Shown: positions 46,428 to 55,521, numbered from the stretch's first letter. The stretch is DNA of 64,000 nt from Limosilactobacillus fermentum (GCF_013394085.1 NZ_CP040910.1:335950-399949), one strand, 5' to 3'. The notes: a model not told the origin generated them from the letters alone. Numbers and translations: made by a program.

Positions 46428-49031
46428 ATGGCGAAGCAAAGTGAACCACAAAAGATGACGAAGACCGAAAAGATGGTGGACGACCTGGTCCAAAAGGCCC
46501 ACCAAGCGCTCGATATCATGAGCGAATTCGACCAAAAGAAGGTGGACTACATTACCCACCAAATGGTCGAGGCTGGCCAAGATAAGCACATGGAACTGGC
46601 GATCGAAGCCGTCAAGGAAACCGGTCGTGGGATCGTGGAAGATAAGGCGATCAAGAATATGTTTGCGACTGAAGAAATTTGGCACAACATTCGCAAGGAC
46701 CACACCGTTGGGGTAATTGAAGACAACAAGGCCGATGAGTTAATTACGGTTGCCGAACCGCTCGGGGTCTTAGCCGGAATCACGCCGGTTACCAACCCAA
46801 CCTCAACGACGCTGTTTAAGGCCATCATTGCCATGAAGACCCGCAACCCAATCATCTTCTCCTTCCACCCACAAGCCTTGGAATGCTCCCGTCACGCCGC
46901 TCGAATCGTGCGGGATGCCGCCATCGCCGCCGGGGCACCGGAAGGAGCGATCCAATGGATTGACGAACCAAGTCGGGAATCTTCAACCGCATTGATCAAC
47001 AACCCTGGAATTGCCTGTACCTTAGCTACTGGGGGCCCCGGCATGGTGAGGGCTGCTTACTCCACCGGGAAGCCAGCCCTGGGGGTGGGACCTGGTAACG
47101 GTCCGGTTTATATCGAAAAAACCGCTAAGATTGCCCGGGCCGTCAACGACATTGTTTTATCCAAGACTTTTGATAACGGGATGATCTGTGCCACGGAAAA
47201 CTCTGCCGTTATTGACCACGAAATTTACGATGAAGTGAAGGCCGACTTGAAGGCGAACCGCGTCTACTTCGTTCCCCAAAATGAACACGCTAAGTTGCGC
47301 AAGGTAATGTTTAACGAACAAACCGGTGGGGTTAACGGCCCGATCGCCGGTAAGTCCGCTATGCAAATTGCCGAAATGGCCGACATTAAGGTGCCAGAAG
47401 ACACCCAGGTCCTGGCCGTCGAAGTTAATGCCATTGGTAAGCAAGAACTACTCTCCGGTGAAAAGCTGAGCCCAGTTTTGTCGGTTTACAAGGCCATGGA
47501 TCAACAAGATGCCTTTGATAAGTGTGAAGCCCTACTTAACTACGGGGGACTGGGCCACACGGCTGCCATTCAAACCCAAAACATGGACCTAGCTCGTGAA
47601 TTTGGGGTGGCGATGAAGGCCTCACGGATCATCGTTAACTCCCCGTCCGGACTCGGTGGGATTGGGAACATCTACAACCGGATGACCCCATCTTTGACCC
47701 TAGGGACTGGTTCATGGGGGGAGAACTCGATTTCCCACAACGTGACCGATTACGATTTGCTAAACGTAAAGACAATTGCCAAGAGGCGGAATAACATGCA
47801 ATGGATTAAATTACCACGGATCTACTTCGAACGCGATTCTGTTCGTTACCTCAAGGATATGCCAGGGATCAAGCGGGTCTTCATCGTTACTGGCCCATCA
47901 ATTCAAGCCCACGGCTACGTTGATGTGGTGACCGACCAATTGAGGCTGCGGGAAAACGATGTCCAATACCTGGTCTTCTCCGATGTCGAAGCCGATCCAT
48001 CCACGACGACGGTTGAAAAAGGGGTCGCCCTGATGAAGAGCTTCAAGCCGGACACGATTATCGCTTTGGGTGGGGGTTCGCCGCTGGACGCCGCCAAGGG
48101 GATGTGGATGTTCTACGAGGACGAAAATGCTTCCTTCTTCGGGGCAAAGCAAAAGTTCTTGAACATCCGTAAGCGGGCCTACCGCTTCGACAAGCCGAAG
48201 AAGGCCCAAATGGTGGCGATCCCAACCACTTCCGGGACCGGGTCCGAAGTAACGCCGTTCGCCGTGATTACGGACGCCAAGACCCACGTGAAGTACCCAC
48301 TGGCCGATTACGCTTTGACGCCGGACGTGGCCATCGTTGACCCCCAGTTTGTGGACACGGTACCAAAGGGCAACATCGCCGCTTCCGGTTTGGACGTCTT
48401 GTGCCACTCGATTGAATCCTACGTTTCCAGCATGGCCTCCGATTACACCCGGCCGCTGTCCTTGCAAGCCATCAAGTTAGTCTTTGACAACTTAACCGCT
48501 TCGTACAATGGGGATGAAGAAGCCCGGGCTGCCATGCACAACGCTTCGACCTTAGCCGGGATGGCCTTTGGGAACGCCTTCTTAGGGATCAACCACTCAA
48601 TCGCCCACAAGCTGGGTGGTGAGTTTGGCCTGACCCACGGGATCGCCATCGCCATCACGATGCCACACGTCATCAAGTTTAACGCCACCCTGCCAAAGAA
48701 GTTTAGCACGTGGCCGAAGTACGAAGCCTTCCGGGCCGCCGATGACTACGCAACGATCGCCCGCACGATCGGTTTGACCGGCGACTCCAACGAAGAGTTG
48801 ATCAACAAGCTCTGCGACAAGATCAAGGACTTGGCCCACTCGCTGGGCGTAACCCTGAGCTTGAAGGCCTGGGGCGTCGACAAGGCTCACTTCGACAAGG
48901 TGGTTGACCACCTAGCCGTCTTAGCCTACGAAGATCAATGTACGACGGCTAACCCGCAAGAACCACTGATTGCCGACCTGAAGCAAATCATGATCGACGA
49001 ATACGACGGGAAGGGCGTCGAAACCAAGTAA
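46428..49031 (+). CDS. adhE: Bifunctional acetaldehyde-CoA/alcohol dehydrogenase
   Basis: 867 aa. The N-terminal aldehyde dehydrogenase half (about 1-430; catalytic Cys in NGMICATENSAV) reduces acetyl-CoA to acetaldehyde. The C-terminal iron alcohol dehydrogenase half (about 455-860; GGGSPLDAAKGM and iron ligands in HSIAHKLGGEFGLTHG) makes ethanol. This regenerates NAD+ in heterolactic fermentation. AGGAGGAAG precedes the ATG. Redox and carbon control are suggested by the upstream Rex-like and cre-like sites. Confidence 0.97.
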   Translation: MAKQSEPQKMTKTEKMVDDLVQKAHQALDIMSEFDQKKVDYITHQMVEAGQDKHMELAIEAVKETGRGIVEDKAIKNMFATEEIWHNIRKDHTVGVIEDNKADELITVAEPLGVLAGITPVTNPTSTTLFKAIIAMKTRNPIIFSFHPQALECSRHAARIVRDAAIAAGAPEGAIQWIDEPSRESSTALINNPGIACTLATGGPGMVRAAYSTGKPALGVGPGNGPVYIEKTAKIARAVNDIVLSKTFDNGMICATENSAVIDHEIYDEVKADLKANRVYFVPQNEHAKLRKVMFNEQTGGVNGPIAGKSAMQIAEMADIKVPEDTQVLAVEVNAIGKQELLSGEKLSPVLSVYKAMDQQDAFDKCEALLNYGGLGHTAAIQTQNMDLAREFGVAMKASRIIVNSPSGLGGIGNIYNRMTPSLTLGTGSWGENSISHNVTDYDLLNVKTIAKRRNNMQWIKLPRIYFERDSVRYLKDMPGIKRVFIVTGPSIQAHGYVDVVTDQLRLRENDVQYLVFSDVEADPSTTTVEKGVALMKSFKPDTIIALGGGSPLDAAKGMWMFYEDENASFFGAKQKFLNIRKRAYRFDKPKKAQMVAIPTTSGTGSEVTPFAVITDAKTHVKYPLADYALTPDVAIVDPQFVDTVPKGNIAASGLDVLCHSIESYVSSMASDYTRPLSLQAIKLVFDNLTASYNGDEEARAAMHNASTLAGMAFGNAFLGINHSIAHKLGGEFGLTHGIAIAITMPHVIKFNATLPKKFSTWPKYEAFRAADDYATIARTIGLTGDSNEELINKLCDKIKDLAHSLGVTLSLKAWGVDKAHFDKVVDHLAVLAYEDQCTTANPQEPLIADLKQIMIDEYDGKGVETK

Positions 49032-49039
49032 GTACGAAA

Positions 49040-49155
49040 AGTGGGGAATAATCTCTTGGGCCTGCTTAGACACTAGGCCGTTACCACAATTTCTGTCTAA
49101 CATTCGGGAATACAGCAAGGGGCCGGGAAAACAGAGCTTTTTCCGGCCCCTTTAG
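49040..49155. repeat. Intergenic repeat, copy D (inverted, internally deleted; also adhE terminator)
   Basis: Read on the minus strand: hairpin AAGGGGCCGG/CCGGCCCCTT (49118-49152), then a block matching copy B (GTTAGACAGAAATTGTGG), and ending CAAGAGATTATTCCCCACT. The middle of the tail is missing relative to copies A-C. The hairpin terminates adhE on the plus strand. Confidence 0.72.
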
Positions 49156-49178
49156 GTTAAAGGACTCTAATTTGCTGA

Positions 49179-49207
49179 TTGACATAGCGGCGCCCCTCCG
49201 TTATTCT
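49179..49207 (+). promoter_or_regulatory. Promoter of brnQ
   Basis: Consensus TTGACA (49179-49184), 17-bp spacer, TATTCT (49202-49207). Confidence 0.85.
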
Positions 49208-49213
49208 AGAAAT

Positions 49214-49495
49214 AAGTTAACAACGAAAGAAACACGGTGAACAGGAGAGTAACTCCCGTTATAAACCAGTAAGCGAGCCCCGTTGAGTGGAAGGGGGTCT
49301 GGTTTGAAGGGAGCGAAAGTAGCCTGGGAGTGGTCGATGCGAAGTTTGAGTGTCGAACGGGTGCGCCCGTAATCGCGCCGGCGTATTCCGCGGAGTACGC
49401 GTTGAGGCGGGGCCAGCGATGGTGCCGTAAATCAAGGGTGGTAACACGCTTAGGCGTCCCTTCAGGTTAATGACCTGAGGGGGCGCCTTTTTTCT
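49214..49495 (+). promoter_or_regulatory. T-box riboswitch, probably tRNA-Val responsive, upstream of brnQ
   Basis: Stem I is visible: CAGG/CCTG and CTCCC/GGGAG flank a specifier loop with the AGAGTA bulge (about 49243) and GAA on the 3' side, topped by AAACCAG/CTGGTTT with the GCGAGCC motif. The T-box AAGGGTGGTAACACGC is at 49434-49449, and the terminator GGCGTCCCTTCAGGT/ACCTGAGGGGGCGCC ends in TTTTTT at 49493. The specifier is GTA (Val) directly before a purine and the lower helix; AGT (Ser) is the alternative. The T in TGGT pairs with discriminator A, which fits tRNA-Val and not tRNA-Ser (G73). Confidence 0.88.
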
Positions 49496-49557
49496 TTCGT
49501 TGGGATCTGAACTTAGCTAAGTTCTCTGACGTAAGCATTTATAAGGAGGACCAACTC

Positions 49558-50937
49558 ATGAAACAAACATTATCAATTCGCAAATACCTATTAATCGGCT
49601 CGTTAATTTTCGGGATGCTGTTTGGGGCGGGAAACTTGATCTTTCCGGTTCACCTGGGCCAAATGGCGGGGGCCTACTGGTTGGCGGCTACTGGGGGCTT
49701 TTTGTTCTCCGGGGTGTTGCTACCGCTGATGGCGCTCCTGGCGATTTCCATTACCCGTGCTAAGGGGATTTACGACCTCGCCCGGCCCAACGGACACTGG
49801 TACGCCTTGCTCTTTTTAATCCTGGTGCACGCCACCCTGGGGCCGCTCTTTGCCACCCCGCGGACGGCCACCGTTCCGTACACGATCGGCTTTGCCTCCC
49901 ATATCCCAGCGAACCTAAACTGGGTGGGTCTGTTGATCTATTCGGCAATCTTTTTTGGCCTGGTTTACTACTTCTCCTCAAAGGAAACCAGCATTACGAC
50001 CATCATTGGTAAGGTCTTAAACCCGCTCTTCTTGCTAATGCTGCTGGCCATTTTCTTACTCGCCGACATCAGCCCACTGGGGAAGGCGTCCACCACCACG
50101 ATCACGGCGGCTTACCAACACGCGGCCTGGACGAACGGCTTCTTGCAGGGCTACAACACGATGGACGCCTTGGCCGCACTGGCCTTTGGGGTGACGGTGA
50201 TCACCGCGATCCGGTCCTTTAAGCTTAAAAACGATCGTCAAGTTGCGATTGCCACGGCCAAGGGTGGGGCCGTTGGGATCATCGGGATTGCCCTGATTTA
50301 CATCGGCCTGATTTACTTAGGAGCGACTAGCTTACATCACTTTACAATGGCCGAAAACGGGGGGATCACCCTGGCGCAGATCGCTCACTTTTACCTGGGG
50401 ACCTTTGGCGACGCCCTGTTAGCCACCCTAGCCACGGTTGGCTGTTTGACGACGGCGATGGGGCTGGTGGTGGCCTTTGCCCAGGACTTCCACAAGCGCT
50501 TCCCTAAGGTTTCCTACCAGCGTTTTTTACTCTTTAACTGTGGCCTGTCCTTTGTGGTGGCCAACCTCGGTTTGAACCGGATCATCACCTGGTCGACGCC
50601 GGTGTTGATGTTCCTCTACCCGTTAGCAATCACGCTGATTATCTTGGGAATTGCCTCGCCACTCTTTAATAATGACCGCTTGGTTTACCGGCTGACCACT
50701 GGGTTAACCCTGATCCCGGCCTTCTTCGACATGGTGAACAACTTACCAGCCATCTTACGGGCAACCGCATCAGCTCAATGGTTGATCAACCTAGCCAGTC
50801 ACTTCTTGCCGTTTTTCAACCTCGGCTTTGGCTGGCTGACCTTTGGGATTGCCGGCTTCGGGTTGGGCCTGGCCGGCCACTTCCTGTTGAACCGGCAAGC
50901 TAGTACGGCGCCGACGATGCAGGGGGAACGAGACTAG
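49558..50937 (+). CDS. brnQ: Branched-chain amino acid transporter (BrnQ/LIVCS family)
   Basis: 459-aa cation-coupled importer of Leu, Ile and Val with about 12 membrane segments. The N-terminal FGMLFGAGNLIFPVHLG and the TPRTATVPYTIGF-like segment are family marks. AAGGAGGA precedes the ATG. The T-box upstream should raise expression when uncharged tRNA builds up. Confidence 0.94.
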   Translation: MKQTLSIRKYLLIGSLIFGMLFGAGNLIFPVHLGQMAGAYWLAATGGFLFSGVLLPLMALLAISITRAKGIYDLARPNGHWYALLFLILVHATLGPLFATPRTATVPYTIGFASHIPANLNWVGLLIYSAIFFGLVYYFSSKETSITTIIGKVLNPLFLLMLLAIFLLADISPLGKASTTTITAAYQHAAWTNGFLQGYNTMDALAALAFGVTVITAIRSFKLKNDRQVAIATAKGGAVGIIGIALIYIGLIYLGATSLHHFTMAENGGITLAQIAHFYLGTFGDALLATLATVGCLTTAMGLVVAFAQDFHKRFPKVSYQRFLLFNCGLSFVVANLGLNRIITWSTPVLMFLYPLAITLIILGIASPLFNNDRLVYRLTTGLTLIPAFFDMVNNLPAILRATASAQWLINLASHFLPFFNLGFGWLTFGIAGFGLGLAGHFLLNRQASTAPTMQGERD

Positions 50938-50965
50938 GTGGGATCCAATTCATTTAACCATAATA

Positions 50966-51003
50966 AAACACCCGTCATGGCCGTGACCATGGCGGGTGTT
51001 TTT
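50966..51003. terminator. Bidirectional terminator between brnQ and nrdF
   Basis: AAAACACCCGTCATGG pairs with CCATGGCGGGTGTTTT around a short loop, with A and T tracts on the two sides; it serves both convergent units. Confidence 0.88.
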
Positions 51004-51011
51004 ACTTGAAA

Positions 51012-52013
51012 TTAGTCCTTAGCGTTAATGTCCTTGCCGGCGTTCGGGTCGGCCACGTGGTAGTCGCTGTCGCTCATTGCTTCAACGGCCCCCAAGCGGT
51101 AACCATTCCCAACTTGGCTGAAGAAGTCGTGGTTGGACGTGGTCGTGGAGATCCCGTTCATGACCACTGGGTTGACATCGGAAGCCGTGTCAGGGAAGAG
51201 TGGGTCTTGACCAAGGTTCATTAAGGCCTTGTTAGCGTTGTAGCGGATGAAGACCAAGACGTCATCGGTCCAGCCGATTTGGTCGTATAAGACGTGAGTG
51301 TACTTCTCTTCGTTGTCGTAAAGTTCGTACAAGAAGTCGTACATCCAACGCTTCATGTCTTGTTGTTGCTTTTCGGTCAGTTGGTTCATGCCAACTTGGA
51401 ACTTGTAGCCAATGTAAGTGCCGTGGACGGATTCGTCCCGCAAAATCAACTTGATGATTTCAGCAACGTTGTTAAGCTTGTTGTGCCCCAAGTAGTACAG
51501 CGGGGTGTAGAAGCCGGAGTAGAATAAGAAGGTTTCCAAAAAGACGTTAGCCACCTTTTTCTTCAGCGGGTCTTCTTGGGCGTCCAAGTAGAGGTTACCA
51601 ATTTTAACGGCCTTGTTTTGCAGGTATTCTTCACTATCGGACCATGAGAAGATTTCATCGATTTCGTCTGGCGTGTTTAAGGTGGAGAAAATCGTTGAGT
51701 AAGACTTGGCGTGAACGGATTCCATGAATTGGATGTTGTTTAAGACCGCCGTTTCGTGAGGGGTCTTAACGTCTTGTTTCAAAGCGGTCAGCCCAGCTTC
51801 TGATTGCAAGGTATCCAGCAGGGTCAAGCCACCGAAGACGTGGCCAACCGTCCACTTGTGGTCGTCGTCTAATTCGCGCCAGTCATCCAGGTCGTTTGAA
51901 ACCGGGATCCGGGTGTCTAGCCAGAATTGTTCCGTCAACTTCTCCCAGGTCGCCTTGTCAATCATATCGGACACTTGGTTCCAATTGATTGCTTTATAAT
52001 TCTTAATTGCCAT
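51012..52013 (-). CDS. nrdF: Class Ib ribonucleotide reductase beta subunit
   Basis: 333-aa radical-generating subunit with a Mn2 or Fe2 centre. The helix with the first Glu (FGGLTLLDTLQSE) and the metal-binding E-x2-H type segments (ESVHAKSYS, DESVHGTYIG) are present. ATG 52013 behind GGGAGAT. A stand-alone nrdI flavodoxin gene, normally needed for Mn loading, is not in this cluster. Confidence 0.95.
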   Translation of the reverse strand: MAIKNYKAINWNQVSDMIDKATWEKLTEQFWLDTRIPVSNDLDDWRELDDDHKWTVGHVFGGLTLLDTLQSEAGLTALKQDVKTPHETAVLNNIQFMESVHAKSYSTIFSTLNTPDEIDEIFSWSDSEEYLQNKAVKIGNLYLDAQEDPLKKKVANVFLETFLFYSGFYTPLYYLGHNKLNNVAEIIKLILRDESVHGTYIGYKFQVGMNQLTEKQQQDMKRWMYDFLYELYDNEEKYTHVLYDQIGWTDDVLVFIRYNANKALMNLGQDPLFPDTASDVNPVVMNGISTTTSNHDFFSQVGNGYRLGAVEAMSDSDYHVADPNAGKDINAKD

Positions 52014-52074
52014 TCGATTAATCTCCCTATCAATTAATTTGTTAATGTGAACGATTTAATTATGACTGATCAGC

Positions 52075-54246
52075 TTAAATTACGCAAGATTCACATTGGT
52101 TGGCGCCGACTTCTTCGTTATCATCCGTGAAGGTCCGGATGTAGTAAATCGACTTAATGCCCTTTTGGTGGGCGTAGTGACGAAGGATGTTTAGGTCGCG
52201 GGTGGTCATCTTTTCCGTCCGCCCGTCCTTCCATTCGTACATGCCGGCTGGAATGGTCGAGCGCATGAACAGGGTCATCGACAGGGACTGGTCGACGTGT
52301 TCCTGGGCGGCGGCGTAGGTATCAATGACGCTACGCATGTCCGTATCGTAAGCGGAGCGGTAGTACGGCATCGTGTCGTTGGATAGGTATGGGGCCGGGT
52401 AGTAGACCTTACCAATCATCTTTTCTTGCCGTTCTTCGATCCGGTTGATGATGGGGTGTAGGCTAGACGTGGAGTCCCCAATGTAAGAGGTCGAGCCGTT
52501 CGGTGCCACGGCGAGGCGGTAGGCATTGTAGAGACCGGATTCTTGAACCCGTTGCTTGAGTTCTTGCCAGTCGTCTGGGGTTGGGATAAAGAAGCCGGCA
52601 AAGAGTTCCTTAACGGCGGCGGACTTTGGCCCCCAGTCCTTAGTCAGGTACTTGTCAAAGTAGGAACCGTCAGCGTAGGCAGACCGTTCGAAGTTGGCAA
52701 AGTTTTCACCCTTTTCCTGGGCGATTTCGTTAGAAGCCACTAAGGTCCAGTAGTTTAAAAGCATGAAGTAAACGCTGGTGAACTCAAGGGCAACCGGAGA
52801 ACCGTACATGATGTGGTGCTTAGCTAAGAAGCCGTGTAGCCCCATCGCTCCTAACCCAACCGAGTGGAAAAGGTCGTTGCCGTGCTTGATGGATGGGACT
52901 ACGGTTAAGCTTTCAGCATCGGAAATGTGGGTCAGACCACGCATCATCGCCCGAACGGAGCGTCCGAGGTCTGGTGTTTCCATCAGGTTAGCGATGTTTG
53001 TGGAACCGAGGTTACAAGAAACGTCGGTGCCGAGGGTTTCGTAGGTTTGGTCATCGTTGACCCGGGACGGAATCTGAACTTGGGCAATTTCGGAACAGAG
53101 GTTAGACATTACGATTGTTCCTTCAATTGGGTTGGCCTTGTTAACCGTATCGACGTTAACAATGTATGGGTAGCCAGATTCTTGTTGTAACTTGGAGATT
53201 TCGTCTTCCAACTCACGGGCGTTGACCTTCTTCTTGGTGATTTCAGGGTTAGCAACCAGGTTGTCGTATTCCTTGGTGATGTCAACGTAAGAGAAGGGCT
53301 TACCGTAGATTCGTTCCACGTCGTACGGGGAGAAGAGGTACATTGGGGCGTCTTCTTCCACTAACTGGTAGAACTTGTCCGGCACCGTTACCCCCAGGGA
53401 AAGGGTCTTTAAGCGAACCTTTTCGTCGGCGTTTTCCTTTTTGGCCCCCAAAAAGTCAATGATGTCGGGGTGGAAGACGGAGAGGTAAACAACCCCCGCT
53501 CCTTGGCGCTGCCCCAGTTGGTTGGAGTATGAAAAGGCGTCTTCTAAGAGCTTCATGACCGGGACAACCCCGGAAGCGGCCCCCTTGATCTTCTTGATTG
53601 GGGCGCCGGCTTCGCGGAGGTTATTTAAGTTGATGCCGACCCCGCCACCGATCTTGGATAGTTGCAAAGCGGAGTTGATCGTCTGCCCGATCGTGTTCAT
53701 GTCATCGGTAGCTTGGATTTCAAAGCAGGAAACGAATTCCCCGCGCCGCTTGCGACCAACGTTTAAGAAGGTTGGCGTGGCCGGTTGGTAGCGTTGGTGG
53801 ATTAACTCATCAGCCAGGTCCATGGCCAGTTGTTCGTCCCCGTTGGCTAGGTACAAGGCGTTCATAGCCACCCGGTCGATGTAGTTTTCCAGGTAGTATT
53901 CCTTGTCGTTGGTCCGCATGGCGTATTGGGCGTAAAATTTGTAGGCGGCCATAAAGGAGTGGAAGTGGAAGTCTTGTTCCTTTAAGTATTGGTAGAGTCG
54001 ATCTAAAAAGGCGGGCGTATATTGGCGAATAAAGTCTTCTTCGAGGTAGTCGTTTTCGATTAACCAGTTTAGCCGTTCCATTACGGAGGAGAACTTCTTG
54101 GTGTTTGGTTCCACGTTTTCCTTAATAAAGTCGTCTAGGGCTTCTTGATCGAGGTTCAACTGGATTTGACCATCCTTGGGGATGTTGATCTCGTTGTTTA
54201 GGTCGAAGTACTTCACCTTGGTCATATCAATTTCTGAAAGAGCCAT
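52075..54246 (-). CDS. nrdE: Class Ib ribonucleotide reductase alpha subunit
   Basis: 723-aa catalytic subunit reducing ribonucleoside diphosphates. It lacks the N-terminal ATP cone of class Ia and ends with the redox pair CESC, which NrdH reduces. The NLCSEI and NLGSTNIA segments around the active site are seen. AGGA lies about 11 bases before the ATG. Confidence 0.95.
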   Translation of the reverse strand: MALSEIDMTKVKYFDLNNEINIPKDGQIQLNLDQEALDDFIKENVEPNTKKFSSVMERLNWLIENDYLEEDFIRQYTPAFLDRLYQYLKEQDFHFHSFMAAYKFYAQYAMRTNDKEYYLENYIDRVAMNALYLANGDEQLAMDLADELIHQRYQPATPTFLNVGRKRRGEFVSCFEIQATDDMNTIGQTINSALQLSKIGGGVGINLNNLREAGAPIKKIKGAASGVVPVMKLLEDAFSYSNQLGQRQGAGVVYLSVFHPDIIDFLGAKKENADEKVRLKTLSLGVTVPDKFYQLVEEDAPMYLFSPYDVERIYGKPFSYVDITKEYDNLVANPEITKKKVNARELEDEISKLQQESGYPYIVNVDTVNKANPIEGTIVMSNLCSEIAQVQIPSRVNDDQTYETLGTDVSCNLGSTNIANLMETPDLGRSVRAMMRGLTHISDAESLTVVPSIKHGNDLFHSVGLGAMGLHGFLAKHHIMYGSPVALEFTSVYFMLLNYWTLVASNEIAQEKGENFANFERSAYADGSYFDKYLTKDWGPKSAAVKELFAGFFIPTPDDWQELKQRVQESGLYNAYRLAVAPNGSTSYIGDSTSSLHPIINRIEERQEKMIGKVYYPAPYLSNDTMPYYRSAYDTDMRSVIDTYAAAQEHVDQSLSMTLFMRSTIPAGMYEWKDGRTEKMTTRDLNILRHYAHQKGIKSIYYIRTFTDDNEEVGANQCESCVI

Positions 54247-54285
54247 TGATCACGTTCCTACTTTCTTTTATACCTGAGTTAATAA

Positions 54286-54325
54286 CAATAAAAAGGGCGG
54301 GCACCTAGAACAGGTGTCGCCGCCC
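54286..54325 (-). terminator. Terminator/attenuator between nrdH and nrdE
   Basis: On the minus strand GGGCGG...AGGTGCCCGCCC forms a long hairpin (54295-54325) followed by TTTTTATT. It lies inside the nrdHEF unit and would let only part of the transcripts pass into nrdEF. Confidence 0.7.
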
Positions 54326-54345
54326 GTAAAATTTTTGCAGCGCCC

Positions 54346-54567
54346 TTAGGCCAAGGCTGAAAGGCGATCCGGTCGAAAACCGGTGAAGGCGTTACCGTCG
54401 GGAAGTTTAACGACGGGGGTTGCCAAAAAGCCTTCTGCCTTTAAGTTTTCGATGAATTCAGGTTGTTCATCGATGTTGTGTTCAATGAACGCTACATTGT
54501 GTTCCTCTAAGAAACGCTTGGTCATTTTGCATTGAATGCAATTATTCTTGGAAAAGACGGTTACCAT
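54346..54567 (-). CDS. nrdH: Glutaredoxin-like protein NrdH
   Basis: 73-aa redoxin that supplies electrons to NrdE, itself reduced by thioredoxin reductase. The active site is NNCIQCKMT (residues 7-15). The ATG at 54567 is chosen because GGGAGG is 8 bases upstream; an ATG two codons earlier is too close to it. First gene after the NrdR boxes. Confidence 0.93.
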   Translation of the reverse strand: MVTVFSKNNCIQCKMTKRFLEEHNVAFIEHNIDEQPEFIENLKAEGFLATPVVKLPDGNAFTGFRPDRLSALA

Positions 54568-54603
54568 GAGCATTTCCTCCCTTACCAATATTTGATGTTT
54601 TCT

Positions 54604-54609
54604 AGTATA
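54604..54609 (-). promoter_or_regulatory. Probable -10 element of nrdHEF
   Basis: TATACT on the minus strand, 36 bases before the nrdH ATG; the -35 position is close to the nearer NrdR box. Confidence 0.6.
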
Positions 54610-54630
54610 GCCGATCAATCATAAAAAGAC

Positions 54631-54675
54631 CACCATATCTCGTGCTGGTCGAAAACGATAACACAAGATATGGTG
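54631..54675 (-). promoter_or_regulatory. Tandem NrdR boxes upstream of nrdHEF
   Basis: CACCATATCTCGTG (54631-54644) and CACAAGATATGGTG (54662-54675) match the palindromic NrdR box (CACWATATATWGTG) at 11 and 12 of 14 positions. Their starts are 31 bp apart, about three helical turns, which is a standard NrdR spacing. They abut the -10 and start of nrdH. NrdR represses RNR genes when (d)ATP is plentiful. Confidence 0.8.
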
Positions 54676-54823
54676 GTTGATGGGACGTGGTTAGGACCGA
54701 ATCAAAAAAAGTTGAAAAATTTTTAGCCGATGATTGAACAGTCATATCGACAGATTTGAAAGTAACTAAGAGCATATTGTACACTGAAGAGCGATAAAAA
54801 ACTAGCCAAAAGGGGGGCAAAGA

Positions 54824-55348
54824 ATGGAAGAAAAAATAACGGAGCGTGGTTATATGAAGGAGGCCTTCAAGGAGGCTAACCAAGCGGCCTTGCTGGGCGA
54901 AGTTCCAATTGGGGCGGTCGTCGTTTATAAGGGGAAAATTATCGGACGAGGACACAACATGCGGGAAAAATTCCAAGATGCCACCTACCACGCCGAAGTA
55001 TTAGCAATCATGGAGGCCTGCCAAGCGTTGGGTTCGTGGCGACTAGAAGAATGTGATCTTTACGTCACCCTTGAACCGTGCATCATGTGTTCCGGGGCGA
55101 TCATCAATTCACGGATTAAACGAGTCTTTTTTGCGGCCCCGGATGAAAAGGCGGGGGCGGTATCCTCCCTTTACCACCTATTAGAAGATACCCGCTTGAA
55201 CCACCAAGTTGAAGTTCACCAGGGCCTAATGCAAGAAGAAGCCAGTCAAATGCTCAAGGAGTTCTTTCGGGCGATCCGTAAGCGGCAAAAGACGGCGAAG
55301 AAAAAACGGCGCCAGGAAGAAAATGCGGCTCAAAAGGCTGGTCAGTGA
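54824..55348 (+). CDS. tadA: tRNA adenosine(34) deaminase
   Basis: 174-aa zinc deaminase that makes inosine at the wobble position of tRNA-Arg(ACG). It has HAE (TYHAEVLAIMEA, about 53) and PCxxC (EPCIMCSGAI, about 84), and a basic C-terminal tail. GGGGGG precedes the ATG. It sits just before the SRP RNA, as in many Firmicutes. Confidence 0.94.
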   Translation: MEEKITERGYMKEAFKEANQAALLGEVPIGAVVVYKGKIIGRGHNMREKFQDATYHAEVLAIMEACQALGSWRLEECDLYVTLEPCIMCSGAIINSRIKRVFFAAPDEKAGAVSSLYHLLEDTRLNHQVEVHQGLMQEEASQMLKEFFRAIRKRQKTAKKKRRQEENAAQKAGQ

Positions 55349-55373
55349 CCGAAAAATAGTGTATGATTGTTTT

Positions 55374-55467
55374 TGCCGTTAGGCCTTAGGGCAAGGGCGT
55401 CCTTACGAACCGTGTCAGGCCTGGAAGGGAGCAGCACTAAGTTTGCGATTTCTTGTGCCCTAAGTTT
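55374..55467 (+). ncRNA. ffs: Signal recognition particle RNA (small bacterial 4.5S-like type)
   Basis: The conserved domain IV is exact: TGTCAGGCCTGGAAGG, then GAGCAGCACTAAG (55413-55441). The outer stem CTTAGGGCAAG pairs with CTTGTGCCCTAAG (to about 55463). A TATGAT -10 lies at 55362-55367. It forms the SRP with Ffh. The ends are approximate. Confidence 0.92.
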
Positions 55468-55481
55468 GAATGAAATTAACC

Positions 55482-55521
55482 AGGAGGCTGGGAGAAACAT
55501 TGTTTTCTCCCAGCCTCTTTG
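55482..55521 (+). terminator. Terminator after the SRP RNA
   Basis: AGGCTGGGAGAAA pairs with TTTCTCCCAGCCT then CTTTG. The hairpin is of the same type as those in the intergenic repeats B-D, but without the tail. Confidence 0.8.

Noticed and set aside
47898-48467. 189-codon antisense frame within adhE
   Set aside because: Shadow of a strongly biased gene; no ribosome site or domain.
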